DNA of 64,000 nt from Branchiostoma lanceolatum (Eukaryota; Chordata; Leptocardii; Amphioxiformes; Branchiostomatidae): contig NC_089735.1 in the NCBI RefSeq assembly GCF_035083965.1, positions 1,743,501 through 1,807,500 on the forward strand, read 5' to 3'. Shown here piece after piece: positions 45,301 through 58,800 of this stretch; position 1 is the first letter of the stretch, and every line of letters starts with the position of its first letter. The notes beneath the pieces were generated by a model. The model did not search any database. It was not told the origin of the DNA and was given only the letters and a program-made list of their open reading frames with translations. The position numbers were made by a program, and so were the translations under genes.

Positions 45301-48300
45301 CGGACAACATAACGCGAACCCGATACACATAAGTAGTTACCCTTTATCCCTAAGCATGCTTTGGATGTGCTCTACGCACATTCTCACAGTGCCTAATTCT
45401 GCCTATTTATATTCAACTGCGTGTAATAGAAGTTGCCGACTTGTTTGAATCAAACAGAGTGACTAAAACAAGAAATAAATGCGTCCGGTGTTTATTGTTT
45501 CTGTGTGTACTAGGAGTTTTCGTCTTGTTTTACCTAAGTTACTCCCGCTCGAACCAACCTAGAGAGCCTCCTCCACAGCACTTTGGCCTCCATAACCCTT
45601 CGTAGCTCATTATTATCTTGTAGGTTTGTACCACTGCGTAGATTGTCTAAGTAGGTCACTCTGGATCTACCCCTACCTCTTTTTCCTTTATAGTAGTAGG
45701 CTCCCAGAGAACAAGACGAAATGCAGGGATTTCGGAGTGTTTCATACAGTAACCAGCCAGTTTCATTCTGCGCTGTTGGACTTTCTTGGCGACAGACGCT
45801 ATAAGAGTCCCTATAAGAGACCGATCTTGGTACAAATGTTGGTTTGTTAGCTTATGCTGCCATGACACATTAAGGCACATGCGCGTAGCATGCGGGTGTA
45901 GCAGCCATTTAGCCTTTTTTTTTACCTGACGTATAACGCAATAGATAAATCGACTGGTGAGTATATAGCGAACTACACGTGCATAAAATGACATACATAT
46001 GTAATCAGGGTTTCACAGTGAAGCTAAAATCTGACTTCAGTTTTTTCCTTGTCCTCCAATGTAGTGAACTACAGCCGCATGCGTTATTGCGCCCTTAGAT
46101 CTAATAAGAACAAGCTTCAGAAGAAACCCTGACAACTTTCGTGTGCGGCCCGATCGTCTGGGTTTCTTCATTTTTTTCCTCTGCTCTTGTTAACTCGGAT
46201 AGAGCGGTTTCCCAACTGTGTATGTTTTTATGGGCGTGTTTAAGTAGGTCACAGGGCAGTTTGATACTCTATGCGCGTGTGATTAAAGAGTCGTATAGAG
46301 AAAAATGATTGGTCGACACTTGTCCTTTAAGCCCCCGTCACAAATAAGAAATTTAGCTCGACCGGCGTGTTGGCGAGCTTCAAATGTGCATTTTCGGCCG
46401 TAGTACGGCCGACGTCCTGGCGATTCCGCGGGCTTTGGGCGATTTTTCGGAGCTCGGTCGACGTTCGCGGGGCACTGGAAGCTGCGCTTGAATTCAAAGC
46501 TCCACTATTTAATTTGACTTGGCGACGTACACGCTCAAGTCACAGAACAAAAACTTTGTCAGCTGCCCAGAACGTCGCAAATCTAGACCCTGTTTTATTC
46601 AAGCCCGTTGTCATGCCACATTACGGGCCATGCAGTCTAGTTATAATCAGCAGTGACAAGTGATTATCTACAAGTGCTCATTCATATCGTTGTACATACG
46701 AATGTACCTCGTGCAACATACGTACATACACGGTATCATTACATTGAAAAAATTATATACCAACACCTACGCTCGTGATTATTTCAAGTTCTCTAACATT
46801 CTCGAATTGTAAAACTTAACGAATCAATGAAGAATCAAGCGTCTCGTTGGAATTTAACTAATACTGAACATGGTACTGGGTTTTAAAGCCTCTGTACATG
46901 CATCCTAAAGCCCCCGTCACAAATCAAGAATTGAGCTCGGCCGACGTGTCGGCAAGCTCCAAATGGGCATTTTCGGCAGAAGTACGGCCGACGTCCTGTC
47001 GATTCCGCGGTTATCGGGCGATTTTTAGGAGCTCGGTCGACGTTCGCGGGTCACTAGAAGCTGCGTTTAAATTCAGCGAGGCCTCGACGATGATTTTTGA
47101 GGTTGGAGAGCTCGTCAACAGGTTGCCCGTAGTTCGTCCGAGCAACGGCCAACACTCGGCCAATAGTCGGGAGGCAATCCCACGATTTTCGACCCGTTTT
47201 TTGGTCGGTCGGAGGTCGCCTGAGTCGGTGTTTCACCCGAGTGTTGTATTTATTTCCCATTATCATACTTTACATTGCCGTAAAGTGCAATGTGCAATGC
47301 ATAAGTCTTTGATATAGTGTTACAATCGAGTGGGGCTAATCGTTAGCTTCGGTATTTTTTCTAATGACAAAGCAGTTTTTATATATTTACCCATGTTGGC
47401 ATTGTTGGGGTTGTTGCATCTAAAGATATATTCAACTCTGGCTGTAGCATCGACACTCTTATAATCTGTTGTGCTTGATTTGAGAAATGTGAATAAGTCC
47501 TTGCGTAAAACATCATATCAAGAGCATTCAATGACAAGGTGAAATTCATCTACAATTTGCTTTGGACAAAATGGGCAAAACCTTTGGTCAGGGTCTACAT
47601 GATAATATATAAGGTATTATAAACGCCATCATTGTCTCTCCCACAGTCACGATTGACAGCGTCAGCCCCAACACTGGCGGCACAAAGGGAGGCACTCGGA
47701 TGAAGATCTTCGGATCAGGTAAGTCTTTCATTGCATTTTATGTTAGGGCCCTGTCACACTTGTGCGTATATTCAGGTAGTTCCGCAGTAACATTTTATTG
47801 GTTTAAGTAGATTTGCAGAGAAAAAGTTGTTTTCTACCCGCTTCTGTCTGGAGTGGAATGCTCCTTTGATTTGTGGAGTCATGTGGCGTAACGGCAGGGT
47901 GTTCGGCCCAGAATTCAGCGGTCCCGGGTTCGAATCCCCTGACGCCACCTTTTTTTGGCCCTTGAGAAAGGCACTTAACGGGACTTTCCTCACTCAACCC
48001 AGGTGTAGAAATGGGTATATCGTTCTCTGTACGTGGCATTGTTAAAATAAGTTATGAAAAACGTGAATGTCACGTCGTCCGTGTCTGTCAAAAAGGGAAG
48101 TAAAACTAGAAGGGCAACATTTGCGAGCAAATACAGCTTATTTCGCCCATACCGCTCTCCATGCAAAAATGGACTATCCCAAAATAACACCTGGACAAAT
48201 TGAAATATTAAGAAAATACTTCTGCCCCAAAGTGATCTATTGCAAAGTCTTCCCAGTCAGGAATGGTGATTTCCTAATTTGACCCCATATGCAAGAACAG

Positions 48301-51300
48301 ACTCTTCCATAGGCATCCCCATACATAACGGGTCATTCTAAAATACTTCCACTCAAAAAATGGATTAAAAAAACAACTCTTGGCTGTTCCAGATCTTCCG
48401 ACGGACTTCAGCATGGACTTCGATATCCTGACCGTGAACTTCGTCAGTGCCACTCAGTCGTACGCGTGCGCAGTGGAGAGGACATCCGTCAGCAGGATAC
48501 AAATTGAGTGTTACACAAGGTAGGTTTGCATAAAGACTAAGGCCCGATTTACACACGCTGTGCAAGGAGAACCCTAGACCACTCAAGTAGCGTTTTCTTG
48601 TATGAAGACTCCACTTGAGCAGCCCAAAGCTCCCCACACACAGGCCCAAGTCGACTCCGAAAACGTGTGTGTAAATCGGGCCAATGGCAAATAGTAATCA
48701 ACCTTACACACTCACGCCTATAAAAGCCAGAACAGACTGTACTTGTGCTCATTCGAGCTCCGATCCTTGAAAAAGCTAAACACAAGGCGAAACTAGTCGG
48801 TGCGGGCTCGAAGAAAGTTCTAAACGCGGCCTCAGCGTCTTTTCTGAAGACGTGTCGTGAGCGTGTACGGTTGGCTCCACTACTAGTTGCCCATAAAACT
48901 AAGTTATAAACCGGGACGGGGCCGGTACCGACTTCCGACGAACTTTGACCCAATGCTGACGTCATACATGCGGAAAAATTCACGTGTCTTCAGCACTTGG
49001 GCTAGATAGATTTGATCGAGAGATTTGGTCGAAAATCCCGGTGAGTCAGTATTTTGGGTTGGAGAACAGTTTAATTTCGCATTATGTAATTTACCAACTC
49101 AGATTAACTTTCATGCTAAGACTAAGTTCTCACAGTCCTCATTTGTGTATACGGATGTATATACCAAACTTTTCGTCAGATTCCTCGGTCTTTTTGAAAC
49201 CGTCTTCTTCGTACGACATTCTATTTGGTCTAGGTTCACGTTCCATCTTAGAGTGGGTACCGGAGAATACTTAAACGGTTACTACTTAGACCCCCCCCCC
49301 CTTCTGGCCTCACAACATTTTGCATTTCTGTCACAGCGCTATGCCGCTCGGCAAGTACACACCCGAAGTGACCGTGTGCACCAGTGCTAATAGCCGCGAC
49401 TGCACCGCCTTCAGGTGTCAGGATCCGGACACGTGCACCTTTGAGGTAAGACAGCAACAATTTCCCCCCATTCTATCCACACAAGATGCTGCGTATCGTA
49501 TACAACAACCCTTGGTGGAAACACAGAACAAACAAGAGTTCCACGACCTCATATCTCCATGAACAATTCTATTCATGCAAATGACTTACACATTTGCATG
49601 ATATATGCTTCGGCATAAACACCTTTATCTAACTTACACATGTTGCAATATTGACAGTCCTATATTTTTCCAATTAGATGAATTATGTTTTTTTGCATTA
49701 ATTATGCAAATTAGGAATTCATTTGCATAATTGGTATCTGTAGATGATCCACTTTCCATAAACTACATACGTTACATGTATTTGAGTCTTATGATGGAAA
49801 ACACTGCAAATATAGATTTTCCTCATTAGCTATGCAAATTAAGTCCTAATTAACATGATTTGCACTTCATTGTGTACATCTCTGTCTAAGCTACCTGTAT
49901 GCTAAATATCATGGAAATCCGTCGTTCCTTTGTTCAGTTATTCTCCATAGAAAATTTTCATGATAACGCCCCTGCAGTTCCAGAGCAAGCTGCAAGGGGG
50001 CACAAACCCACACCACGTCTTCATTACACCACAAGCTATCTGCCACCAAAAAATTAATACCATAGCACGTCCAGGTCAAGAGATACAAAAATGGAATTTC
50101 TGCTGCAGTACCAAGGTCACATGCCAGGGGGCCAAAAATCGACCTTGAATTTCGGCTTCACAACACCTGCCCACATACCAAATATCATCGCAATCCATCA
50201 AGAGGTTCTTGAGTTATGCTGACTACAGTAGTCCGGAAACACAAACAAACAGACAAACAGACAAACAGACACACCCAAAACAATATCTCCATTTTTCATG
50301 GAGATAAAAACCAACTCTACGGCACCCGTCCACCCATATCTACAGAAGTCAAGCGTGGTCGGTTGAGCCTCGCTGGCCATGTTACTCGCCATTGCGAACC
50401 AGCTGGTCTCCACAAGCCAGAGAAGGGGTAGAGGCCGTCCATACTTCACGTTAAAGAACCTTATCGAGTGGCAACCTGTTTAAGTGGAAAAGACTTGACT
50501 GAAAAGATGTAAAATTGAAAATACTGGAAGCTAAACTTTGTGTACGATCCAACTTGTTAAGAGTATGAAACATGATGATGATGATTATCTACTAGTAGGC
50601 ACCTGGGGCATTACTAGGCTAAATGCCTGCCGTTATGATCTTACAAAACCTCGGTGGTGCCTACTGCTAGCGCTGGTACATGGTATTCACTGTATATGGT
50701 ACCATCACCGTATACGTAAGACAATACTTCTTTTAAATTTTTTGGTTCCTCTCATCTTCTTGTCCCATGTTTTACGATATGGGAGCACAAATTCATAATG
50801 CTCTCTCGAAAGCTACGATGTGAGCAGCTACTGTAATTCACTTTATCTTCACGGTAGCAAAATTTCACGGTGTAAGAAAAATGGACATTTTCACTGAACT
50901 TAATTTCACGGTGGCGCCAAATGATTTCGAGAATGGATGTGTGAAGGAATCATAAATTATAATCAAACAGTGTTTTCACGGTGATGATAAGTTCACTGTA
51001 ACGTTACAGGGGTGACCGTGAAAACAGTGGACATAAAGTTACAGTGAAAGAAACAAGAATTACAGTATTATAACATATCCAACAACCAATCTTCCCGTCT
51101 CGCAGACAACCAACTGGAGGACGCCGTTCATCAAGACTGTCACTCCCAACACCGGGTATCCAGGTGAGTACTGCGTAACGTCAATAGTACCGAAAAACGG
51201 GTCCCCCGAAAGTGCGAAATGGAACGAAATGGAACGAAATGGAACGTATTGGAAGGAACTAAAACATATGTAACATTATGAAATGAAAAAGCTGTGGGGT

Positions 51301-52780
51301 CGTGTGGCGTAACGACAGAGCGTCCGGCTCGGAACCAAGTGGTTCCGGGTTCGAATCCTTTCATGTCACCGATCGTCTGACCAATAAAAAACATTATAAA
51401 AAAGAGAGAGATATCACACTCACTAGTGTATCATTATGCCAGGTCCACTGCTTCTATCTTTTGTAGTTTGACTCTGAAAGAGTAAGACCTGAAGGTCTCT
51501 TTCATTGCATTTCATTGAGAAATAGCAAGACTTCTATTTATATAGGCAATCATATTTCACAATTTATCACAAGGCAAATGTATTTGATGGGAAGAAAAAC
51601 ATGGTCGTCTTCATTGTCTATTCTGTAGGCTCGATGTTCACTGCCTACGGAAAAATCGTCACGTGTCTGTACGGTAGCGATAAGGCTGCATGCACCAATG
51701 GGAGGACGGAGTCTATCGTGCGGTAGGTCTCCATGGTTACTTGCAATAGACCATTGTATCGCCTAGAACATTCCTGTAGTTTGTACTAGATTGATATAAC
51801 TAGCAAGTAGTATTTTGCCGTACATTGTACCTGTTACAATCGTTGTGCAATAAACTTTGACGTGACATCTCTGACTGGAGGGTCTATGCCGAGAGCAGAC
51901 CAGCCTGGCGAGCCCTATGCATGTCTGCAGCCGCCAAGCATCAGACACTGATGTCGGCGAACGATTGATTGACATTTAATTTCTGTCTCTTTTCCCGCCC
52001 AGGTGTTGGCAGGACGGAGCCGGCCAGCAGTGCGCACTTAGGGATGACAACCAAGAGATGTATGTTTTTATTTTTTCAAAACGTACAAGTATGACCAAAA
52101 AGACAACAAAACACACAAAGCTTAAAAATATTCGTTTTTGTCGATCGGCCGCAGCGACAGGTCCAGTGAGAGGGGGGGCTTAACGGATGATGTACCAACC
52201 TACTAAATCATATCGTCAAAGGAAAACTTTGGAACTTTGAGGATTGTACCTATTGCAAACTGCATCAAAAAACAAGAAGGCATATTTAAAATTTGGAAGG
52301 AGAAAATTGGATATGAGTATGAATCGTTCTTCTAGCTCTATGAGTTTGCCTGGCGAAATAATCCTTACTGTATGTTTTTCTTTAAATTTCGATGACAGGT
52401 ATGGCATTGTGATGGACAACGATGGAACAAGTGTTTGGGGGAACATGGAGGCAAAACTTCAGGGGAATTACGTCGGTACGTAGTTCATTGCCCACCATGT
52501 CCCGCTAAATGACCAGCGCTTTAACTTTTCAGCAGTTAGCTATTGCAATTTTTCTATTACCAAAATCATGTATTACTTGTACAGTTGATTTGGGTAGTAC
52601 GATGTTGTTACGATCGTTGTCTTTTAGGCATGTCCCGACAGACGAGTATCTATATTTCTGTGGGAGAATTACAGCAGACGTGTAAAGGGATCAGATCACG
52701 GATAAAGTTCAGCATTGTATAACGTGAATCAATTTCTGCAGCATCTACAACAACTGCTACAAGTTATAACATCGTTCAAG

Positions 52781-52831
<51 letters not shown>

Positions 52832-55800
52832 ATATTTGGCTGTTATCTATTTAGTTTTCTGAAACCCATATCGTCGACAGACTTCATCTTAACAAACCGT
52901 TGTGTTTTCAGGTCACCAGAACATCAGCATCATAGTTAATGGCGCATTTGGCAGGTAAGCATAGCATGAAAAATGGAGAAATAGTTTTGAGTGTGTCTGT
53001 CTGCCTCTGTGTGTGTGTGTGTTTGTGTTTCTGGACCTTTGTCGTCGGAATAACTCAAGAACATCTGGATGGATTATGGTATGTGGGTAGGTGGTTGGAA
53101 GACGAAAGTCAATGTTGATTTTGGGCCCCCTGGTATGTGACCTCGGTACTGCAGCAGAACTTCATTTTTTTGTATTGTTTTGTTCTGCAGGTCCGACAGC
53201 CTATGGGAGGCTAAACAGCTTGGTGCCAACATGAAAATGAACAACTTTGAGACCTACGCAAGTAAGCATCTCTGATCATGATTGCACGCCAGGATGAAAC
53301 CTAAGTTTGCCATACTCTCACAAGTTTCTTTTCTTATATTCGTATGAAGGTTCAACTGTAACAGTAACCAGAATACTACTGAATCAACATGTTATTTTCG
53401 TACACAAAGTAAATCTAAAGCTGAATTAAAGTTAAACTTTTCAACTTACAATTTTCAACACAAATATTTGGACTTACCCAAATTTTCTACCAACACAGAT
53501 GAACTTTCAGGTAAATTTAAAGCTTTCAACCAGTCCTCTAGTCATTAAGTTGATCTGACCTGACGACTACGTCACTTGACCTGAGCGGAAATGTGACGAC
53601 AGCAACGGGTCAAGGTTGCCTGTTAGTCGGTGCCTCAACAGAGACGGGGGCCGACACCGACTTCCGGGCACCTTTGACCTGTTACTGACGTTGCGCACTG
53701 TATATAGGCTAGTGTTGTGCCGGGATATTGACATCAATGCAAACTCTTTGCTCTAATAGTCCTTGTGTTTATGTCATTTTTTTTTTCGTTAACGAATGTG
53801 AGCATGACTTGCATTATGTTTGTATTGGAATTCCAATCTCTACTAGTAGAGACTGGAATTTCAATCTCTACTAGTAGGATTCCAGATTAGAATCCCAATC
53901 TCTACTCGTAGAAATTGGAATTCCAATCTCTACTAGTAGAAACTGGAATTCCAATCTCTACTAGTAGAGATTGGGATTCTAATCTGGAATCCTACTAGTA
54001 GAGATTGGAATTCCCGTCTCTACTAGTAGGATTCCGGATTCTACTGTGACATATATATAGTAGGTAATGAATTGCAGAAATTGACTTTGGCTTTTGTTTC
54101 GTGTTTGCAGAGCTGAGTTCTGTGAGTCCCGGTACAGGCAGTGAGCTGGGACGATCCACCATCACCATAGAGGGAGAGTGGTTCGACTCTTCTTCTCAGA
54201 ACGCAGTAGTCACCGTGGGAGGTCTGTCAAGTTTTGTTTCATTTCCCGAGTTTTCTGACTGTCTCCGATTGTTGTGCCACTCCCACTCCTAATACGCACA
54301 AGGCTTCGGTCCCATTTCCAATCCGAAAAATTAAAAAAAAAGTGTTCATCAAGAAAATGCACAATGTATACTTTGAGTAATTTTTAATGTATTTTGTTGT
54401 CTTTTGTATCATATTTTTCCTTCCCATAAGCTGCCCGACCGGGCCCCGGATTGAAAATGGGACCAAATCATAAATTACAGAAGCAACATTCGCTGTTCAT
54501 GCTACCTCCTTCAGTGACCCATTGCTGTCGTCACTCTCTGGACTGTAAGCCGGTTTGCGCCGGTTAGCGCCGGTTTAAGAATGCATTGCGAAATTTGGCG
54601 CAGTCCTGATAGATACTGTAATAGCGTCAAAATGAAATTTTGTGATCGCATCCTTACTATCGTCCCCTCCGTCAAATACAGGACCTCAATAAGCGTTCTA
54701 GCCGATGGACGAAGCAAAGTACTAATTATAAGTTTCGCGGATCTAATGAATATGTTTGGTTTTCTGCGCATAGGGGAGGAGTGCATACGACCAAGCGACT
54801 TCACGGATGAAGAGATCGTGTGCCTGACGCCGGCGAAACCAGCAAACGAGAGGGAATTCTACCCGGGTACGTATTCACCCTGTATACTGGAACGGCATAG
54901 CACATTGAGAAACATAATTTGCCGTGATTGTAAAAGCCTTTGGAAATTGTTGAAGAAAAATACATCGTTTTCCATTAGACTAAAGCGGAACTGTATGGAT
55001 CATTACCAACTGTATCATCAACCATACGAGAGAGAAGGGTCAGGTTTGCAGGGCATTGCTACAGAAACAAAGAAGAGCTTGTAAGTGAACTCTTGCTCTG
55101 GACACAAACTCATGGGCACTCAAGGGTGATCCAGACGGGCCTACATAGACCAAATTTCTGAGGATGTAGGGGTGAGGTCTGAAGACTGAAATTCGCTGAG
55201 TGCTTTGTCAATTCGATCGGCCGCAGCGACGCCACCAGCGTGACGCGGGTCCAGTGAGAGGGGGGGGGGCTTTAGGCTTACTCCACTACACGGCGATCGA
55301 GCTGCGCTCTCACTGCGACCTAAATCGAAAGTTCTCTAATACTTGATGTCATAATTGGAATATCATGCAAAATGTAAAACTATGGCTGAAAAGGCAACAA
55401 AACACACAAAAGCGTAAAAAGATTCGTTTTTAATCGTTTTTAATGAAATTCGTTCATTGCTCTGTTAGATTTTAGGTCGCAGAGAGCGCCGTCCTAGTAG
55501 AACGGGGGTATAACTCATGCATGGCTGTTCCACAGGAAATCGCGGTGTGAATAAGGACTACTGGGGGTATAACTCATGCATGGCTGTTCCACAGGAAATC
55601 GCGGTGTGAATAAGGACTACTGGGGGTATAACTCATGCATGGCTGTTCCACAGGAAATCGCGGTGTGAACAAGGACTACTGGAGCTACGCTGACCCAGCA
55701 GCAATGCCAGCCCTGACCGACCTGCCGACCGGTGATCCGTCCGAGGCTGAGTGGGGAGACAGTACGAGCTGGGGACCACGAGAAGGGGTACAATATTACA

Positions 55801-58800
55801 CATGTCATCATATATATAGTACCCTCTTCTAGCAGGGTCGAATCGCTCGGCAACAAAACCTCCAGAACCGACCCTGCTCCTCCTAAAACCTCGGGCCAAA
55901 AGAACAGGGTCGATTCTGGAGGCTTTGTTGCCGAGCGATTCGACCCTGACAGATTGAGAATGACATATAGATCGACTATTTATGTGGTCAAAAGTGGCTG
56001 CACTTCACAGTACTATTCCCCACTTAAAAATGCATACTTATGTGTTGGTAAAAGGCACTTACTAACATTTCTCGCACGTGTTGAGGTCCTAACGAGGGAC
56101 GTCCCTAACCGAAGCTAGGTACTTATTTACACCTGAGTGAAATGAGGAAATTCGTGTAAAGTGCCTTTCCCAAGGGAACAACATCGGGGCATATCGGTGG
56201 TTTCGAACTCGGGCCCTCTCGGTTCTGGGGCGGAATGCCCTACCGATTGCGCCACACGATGCCACGAGTAGTACTTAGTAATTTTTTTTCTCTTTCCCTC
56301 AGAGCTTCATTTCCCGATCGAGGTTTTTCTTCAAGCCCCCCAACGACAACACTTACCAGTTCGTGCTGTTTGACTGCAACAAGCCGACTGATGACTTTCT
56401 GCTTCGCGTTGAGGATGCCAGTGGAGAGGTACACGTACTACATCACGTTTTATAACGTCGAGTGTTTCTGTCTGTTCTGCATCTAGCCTCATTGAATTCT
56501 CCTTACGTAAAAAAACGTAATACATCATATGATATTGTTAGCAGTAACACCTAGCTTCAGTGCACAGTGAACCAGTAACGCCTAGCTCCAGCGCAAATTG
56601 AACAAGTAACACCTAGCTTCAGTGCTCGGTGAGTCAGTAAGTATTGCCCTGATGAAGATGACAGACAGTCATCGAGACGTCGCTCTTGTTGAATATGTGG
56701 TTGTGTTCACGGTCACATTATATGATTTAACCCTACCGATAACTACTGACTTGGTGTTGTTGAACTTAGTTATCATATAATATACATACGTCAAATGTTT
56801 AACATAATACTTATTAATAGATGATTCAAAAGGACGTTTTTATTGACTGATACATTCTAATTTTAGTCTTGATATACTTTTTCAAGCAAAACTATACCTC
56901 TCACTGACTAGCAATGTTATTTTATTCACAACCAAGTATTTTATAAGGAACCGACGTTTCGACGACTGTCTGTCATCTTCATCAGGGCAATACTGACTGG
57001 TTCACAATGCACTGAAGCTAGGTGTTACTGCTAATAATGCAGTCACAAACGTAATGTATTGTTACATTAATAGTAACACCTAGCTTCAGTGCACTGTGAA
57101 CCAGTCAGTATTGCCCTGATGAAGATGGCAGACGGCCATCGAAACTTCGTCGCCTTGTAAATACTTGGTTGTGAATAAAAGAACATTGCTATCCAGTCAA
57201 TCACCAGCCTAAAGAAATTATTCACTCATTTCAGGTGTCTGAGTGGGGCTGTCCAGCTGAAGGTCGGGGCTATTCACCGAGGATTCCTCTGGCAGCTGCC
57301 AACAGGTATATATGAGAATGTTCTTCACTCAGTGACTTTAGAAAGGTAACAAAACACGAAACTCCAAATGTTCGACAACCACTGTACGTCTTGATCACGG
57401 AGTGACCAAGTCTCACGAGAGCACGAGACTACAATGTAGGTTGAGACTTATGTAGATCTTCTTGCCTCCCCCGCCTCCTCCCGTAGTAAGTAGTAAGTGC
57501 ATGATCAAGATCAAGATGTACAGTGGACGTCGAAAATTTGGAGGTACGTGTGTTGTTACCTCTCTAATGTCACTGATTGAAGAATATTCTAGTAACTGGT
57601 AATCACACGTGACTGATATCGAGGTACATATCTTGAATCTTAAAACGAGATATCACACACGCGGCGTGGCAGCAGCTGCTTATGTTACACATAACGAACT
57701 GTCTCACCTACCCTTTGCACATATAGCTGCAATGTTGTTTAAAGATATCTAATGAGGATGCCTCAACTGGACTTGATGGTAACGAGTTCCGCTCTGCTAT
57801 AGTTAAAGGGAATATGAATTTTTGGACAACTCAAGCCTTATTTGATAACTTTGGTAACTCAGATTTTAGTTTCAATGCCTCCCGATGGAAAGATTTTGTC
57901 TTTAACCACCCTTTGTTTGGCGCAAACGGTAGCGCAACCCCGCTGCTTCGCCATCTGGATCAAATTCCGTGGATCCGAAGGGCCCGCGTTCGAACTTCAG
58001 TGGTCGACTCGAGCTCGAACATGTTGTAAGGGATTGCATTCGTCATTTCGGATGGTGACGTATAGCCGGCGGTCCCGTGTATGAGGGAGCTTTGGACGTA
58101 AGCCTCAAGCGTCAAACCTCTGCACGTAAAAGAACCCAACACACTTATCGAGAAGAGTAGGGGTGACCCGGTGTGCTTGGCCAAAAACACGAGCGAAGCC
58201 GCATTGCACTACCACTAGCTACTTGAAAAATCATCATGCTTCACCTCAATTGAGGATGCCTGCTTTACCTTTTACCTTGTTTTGCAGCTACTACGTGGAG
58301 GCATGGTACCGCCACGACGCATCGGCCGGAGGAGACAGCGAGGCAGACAAACGCCTGTCCATGAAGATGTTCAGCACAAACTACGTGGGAGGGCAGAACC
58401 ACCATGCCAGAAACGAGAAACAGAAGATCAAAATCACATCAACGGTCCACCGGGAGACACAGGTTAGCGGTAGTGTACAGGGAAAAAACGTCACTATTTA
58501 GAACCTCAGTCACAAACGTCGTGCGATCTTCGTGCGATCTCAAGCAGAATGCATTCTTGGAGTAGTCACACACGCATGTGTCCTGAAAAAAAATATTTAT
58601 ATCTTTATTTAAAACTCGAAATTTGACCTTAGTATGACTGCGTTTATCATATATGCTTGTCTGTGTAGGACGTACCCAACCCAAATGCTGTTTGTTATTT
58701 AATTGTTATTATATTTGTCACCTCTTGTTTCAAAGGTAATGTTTGGTATTAGCTACTTGCTAGAGTGTTTCACCTCTGCGTCCTGTATATTCTTATGTTG

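Noticed and set aside
48700..48740. TATAAAAG promoter upstream of a gene near 48.9 kb
   Set aside because: It lies in an intron of the fibrocystin-L-like gene next to a MITE, with no exon on either strand to serve.
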